DNA of 5,939 nt from an uncultured Bacilli bacterium. Its GTDB lineage: Bacteria > Bacillota_I > Bacilli_A > RF39 > UBA660. This document shows, one piece after another, positions 5,795-5,939 of the stretch. The stretch lies in assembly GCA_947630935.1 (NCBI GenBank), contig CANRJL010000069.1, positions 1 to 5,939 on the forward strand, given 5' to 3'. The notes beneath the pieces were generated by a model. It made no database searches and was not told where the DNA came from. It was given only the letters and a program-made list of their open reading frames with translations. Both the position numbers and the translations under genes were made by a program. Every line of letters starts with the position of its first letter. Position 1 is the first letter of the stretch.

Positions 5795-5827
5795 TTTTCT
5801 ATAAAATATAGAAAAGAGAATAACATA
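5784..5827. repeat. Long interrupted palindrome covering the -10 region to the start codon
   Basis: The outer arms TATGTTATT (5784-5792) and AATAACATA (5819-5827) are exact complements (9 bp). The inner arms TTTTCTATA (5795-5803) and TATAGAAAA (5807-5815) are also exact (9 bp, loop AAA), with a possible G-U at 5794/5816. The element spans the candidate -10, the start point, the SD-like AAAGAG (5813-5818) and the A of the ATG. As DNA it could be an operator. In a transcript reading through from tig it would form a hairpin hiding the ribosome-binding site. Transcripts starting near 5800 would contain only the right half. Confidence 0.6.
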
Positions 5828-5939
5828 TGAAATTAAAAAAATTAGAAAAAATAAGAAAGAATAAGAAAAAAGTATTATTAGGAACAATTGCAATGTTATG
5901 TTCTTTAGGAATAGGCTTGTTACTAGGTAAGACATTTTC
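5827..5939 (+). CDS. N-terminus of a probable membrane-anchored or secreted protein (3'-truncated by the window edge)
   Basis: ATG 5827 is preceded by the SD-like AAAGAG (5813-5818), eight bases upstream. The frame stays open to the window end, giving 37 codons. The first 15 residues are strongly basic (MKLKKLEKIRKNKKK). They are followed by a hydrophobic stretch VLLGTIAMLCSLGIGLLLG (16-34), typical of a signal peptide or an N-terminal membrane anchor. A cysteine lies inside the stretch at 25, but CSLG-type context without a preceding lipobox is not a convincing lipoprotein site. The protein family cannot be named from this fragment. The poly-G promoter upstream fits a surface-exposed, variably expressed product, which is inference. 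Confidence 0.72.
   Translation, partial: MKLKKLEKIRKNKKKVLLGTIAMLCSLGIGLLLGKTF

Overview
The window is very AT-rich and gene-dense, and nearly all coding is on the + strand. It looks like a low-GC relative of the Bacillota/Mycoplasmatota, possibly one of the gut Bacilli/Mollicutes lineages that keep the standard genetic code. The reasons are the A/T-ending codons, Gram-positive style promoters and SD sites, TGG as the only Trp codon seen, and TGA used as a stop in two genes. The clade assignment is inference.

Layout: (1) 1-480, the C-terminal part of the ClpB disaggregase, with an intrinsic terminator overlapping its stop. (2) 481-898, about 420 bases without a protein gene. It holds a promoter and a compact, well-paired RNA candidate (about 536-640), a T-box-like stem I remnant with no T-box motif (about 699-790), a good terminator (795-824), and the promoter of the next gene, flanked by two weak SOS-box-like palindromes. 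(3) 899-4386, a tightly overlapping three-gene unit: a radical SAM protein of the 'putative DNA modification/repair' family with a C-terminal helix-hairpin-helix, its usual DUF4130 partner, and a highly divergent GroEL. (4) 4411-5761, trigger factor as a separate unit with its own promoter and terminator. (5) 5763-5939, a promoter-like region with a consensus -35 followed by a run of ten Gs, a long interrupted palindrome reaching the start codon, and the first 37 codons of a protein with a basic N-terminus and a hydrophobic segment.

Three of the six genes are general protein-folding factors (ClpB, GroEL-like, trigger factor). The most unusual points are the likely phase-variable poly-G promoter at the right end, the divergent GroEL without groES at the end of a DNA-repair-type operon, and the unidentified structured RNA downstream of clpB. 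The radical SAM/DUF4130 pair is a recurrent but biochemically uncharacterised module, so its coupling to a chaperonin paralogue is the best candidate for an undescribed system here.
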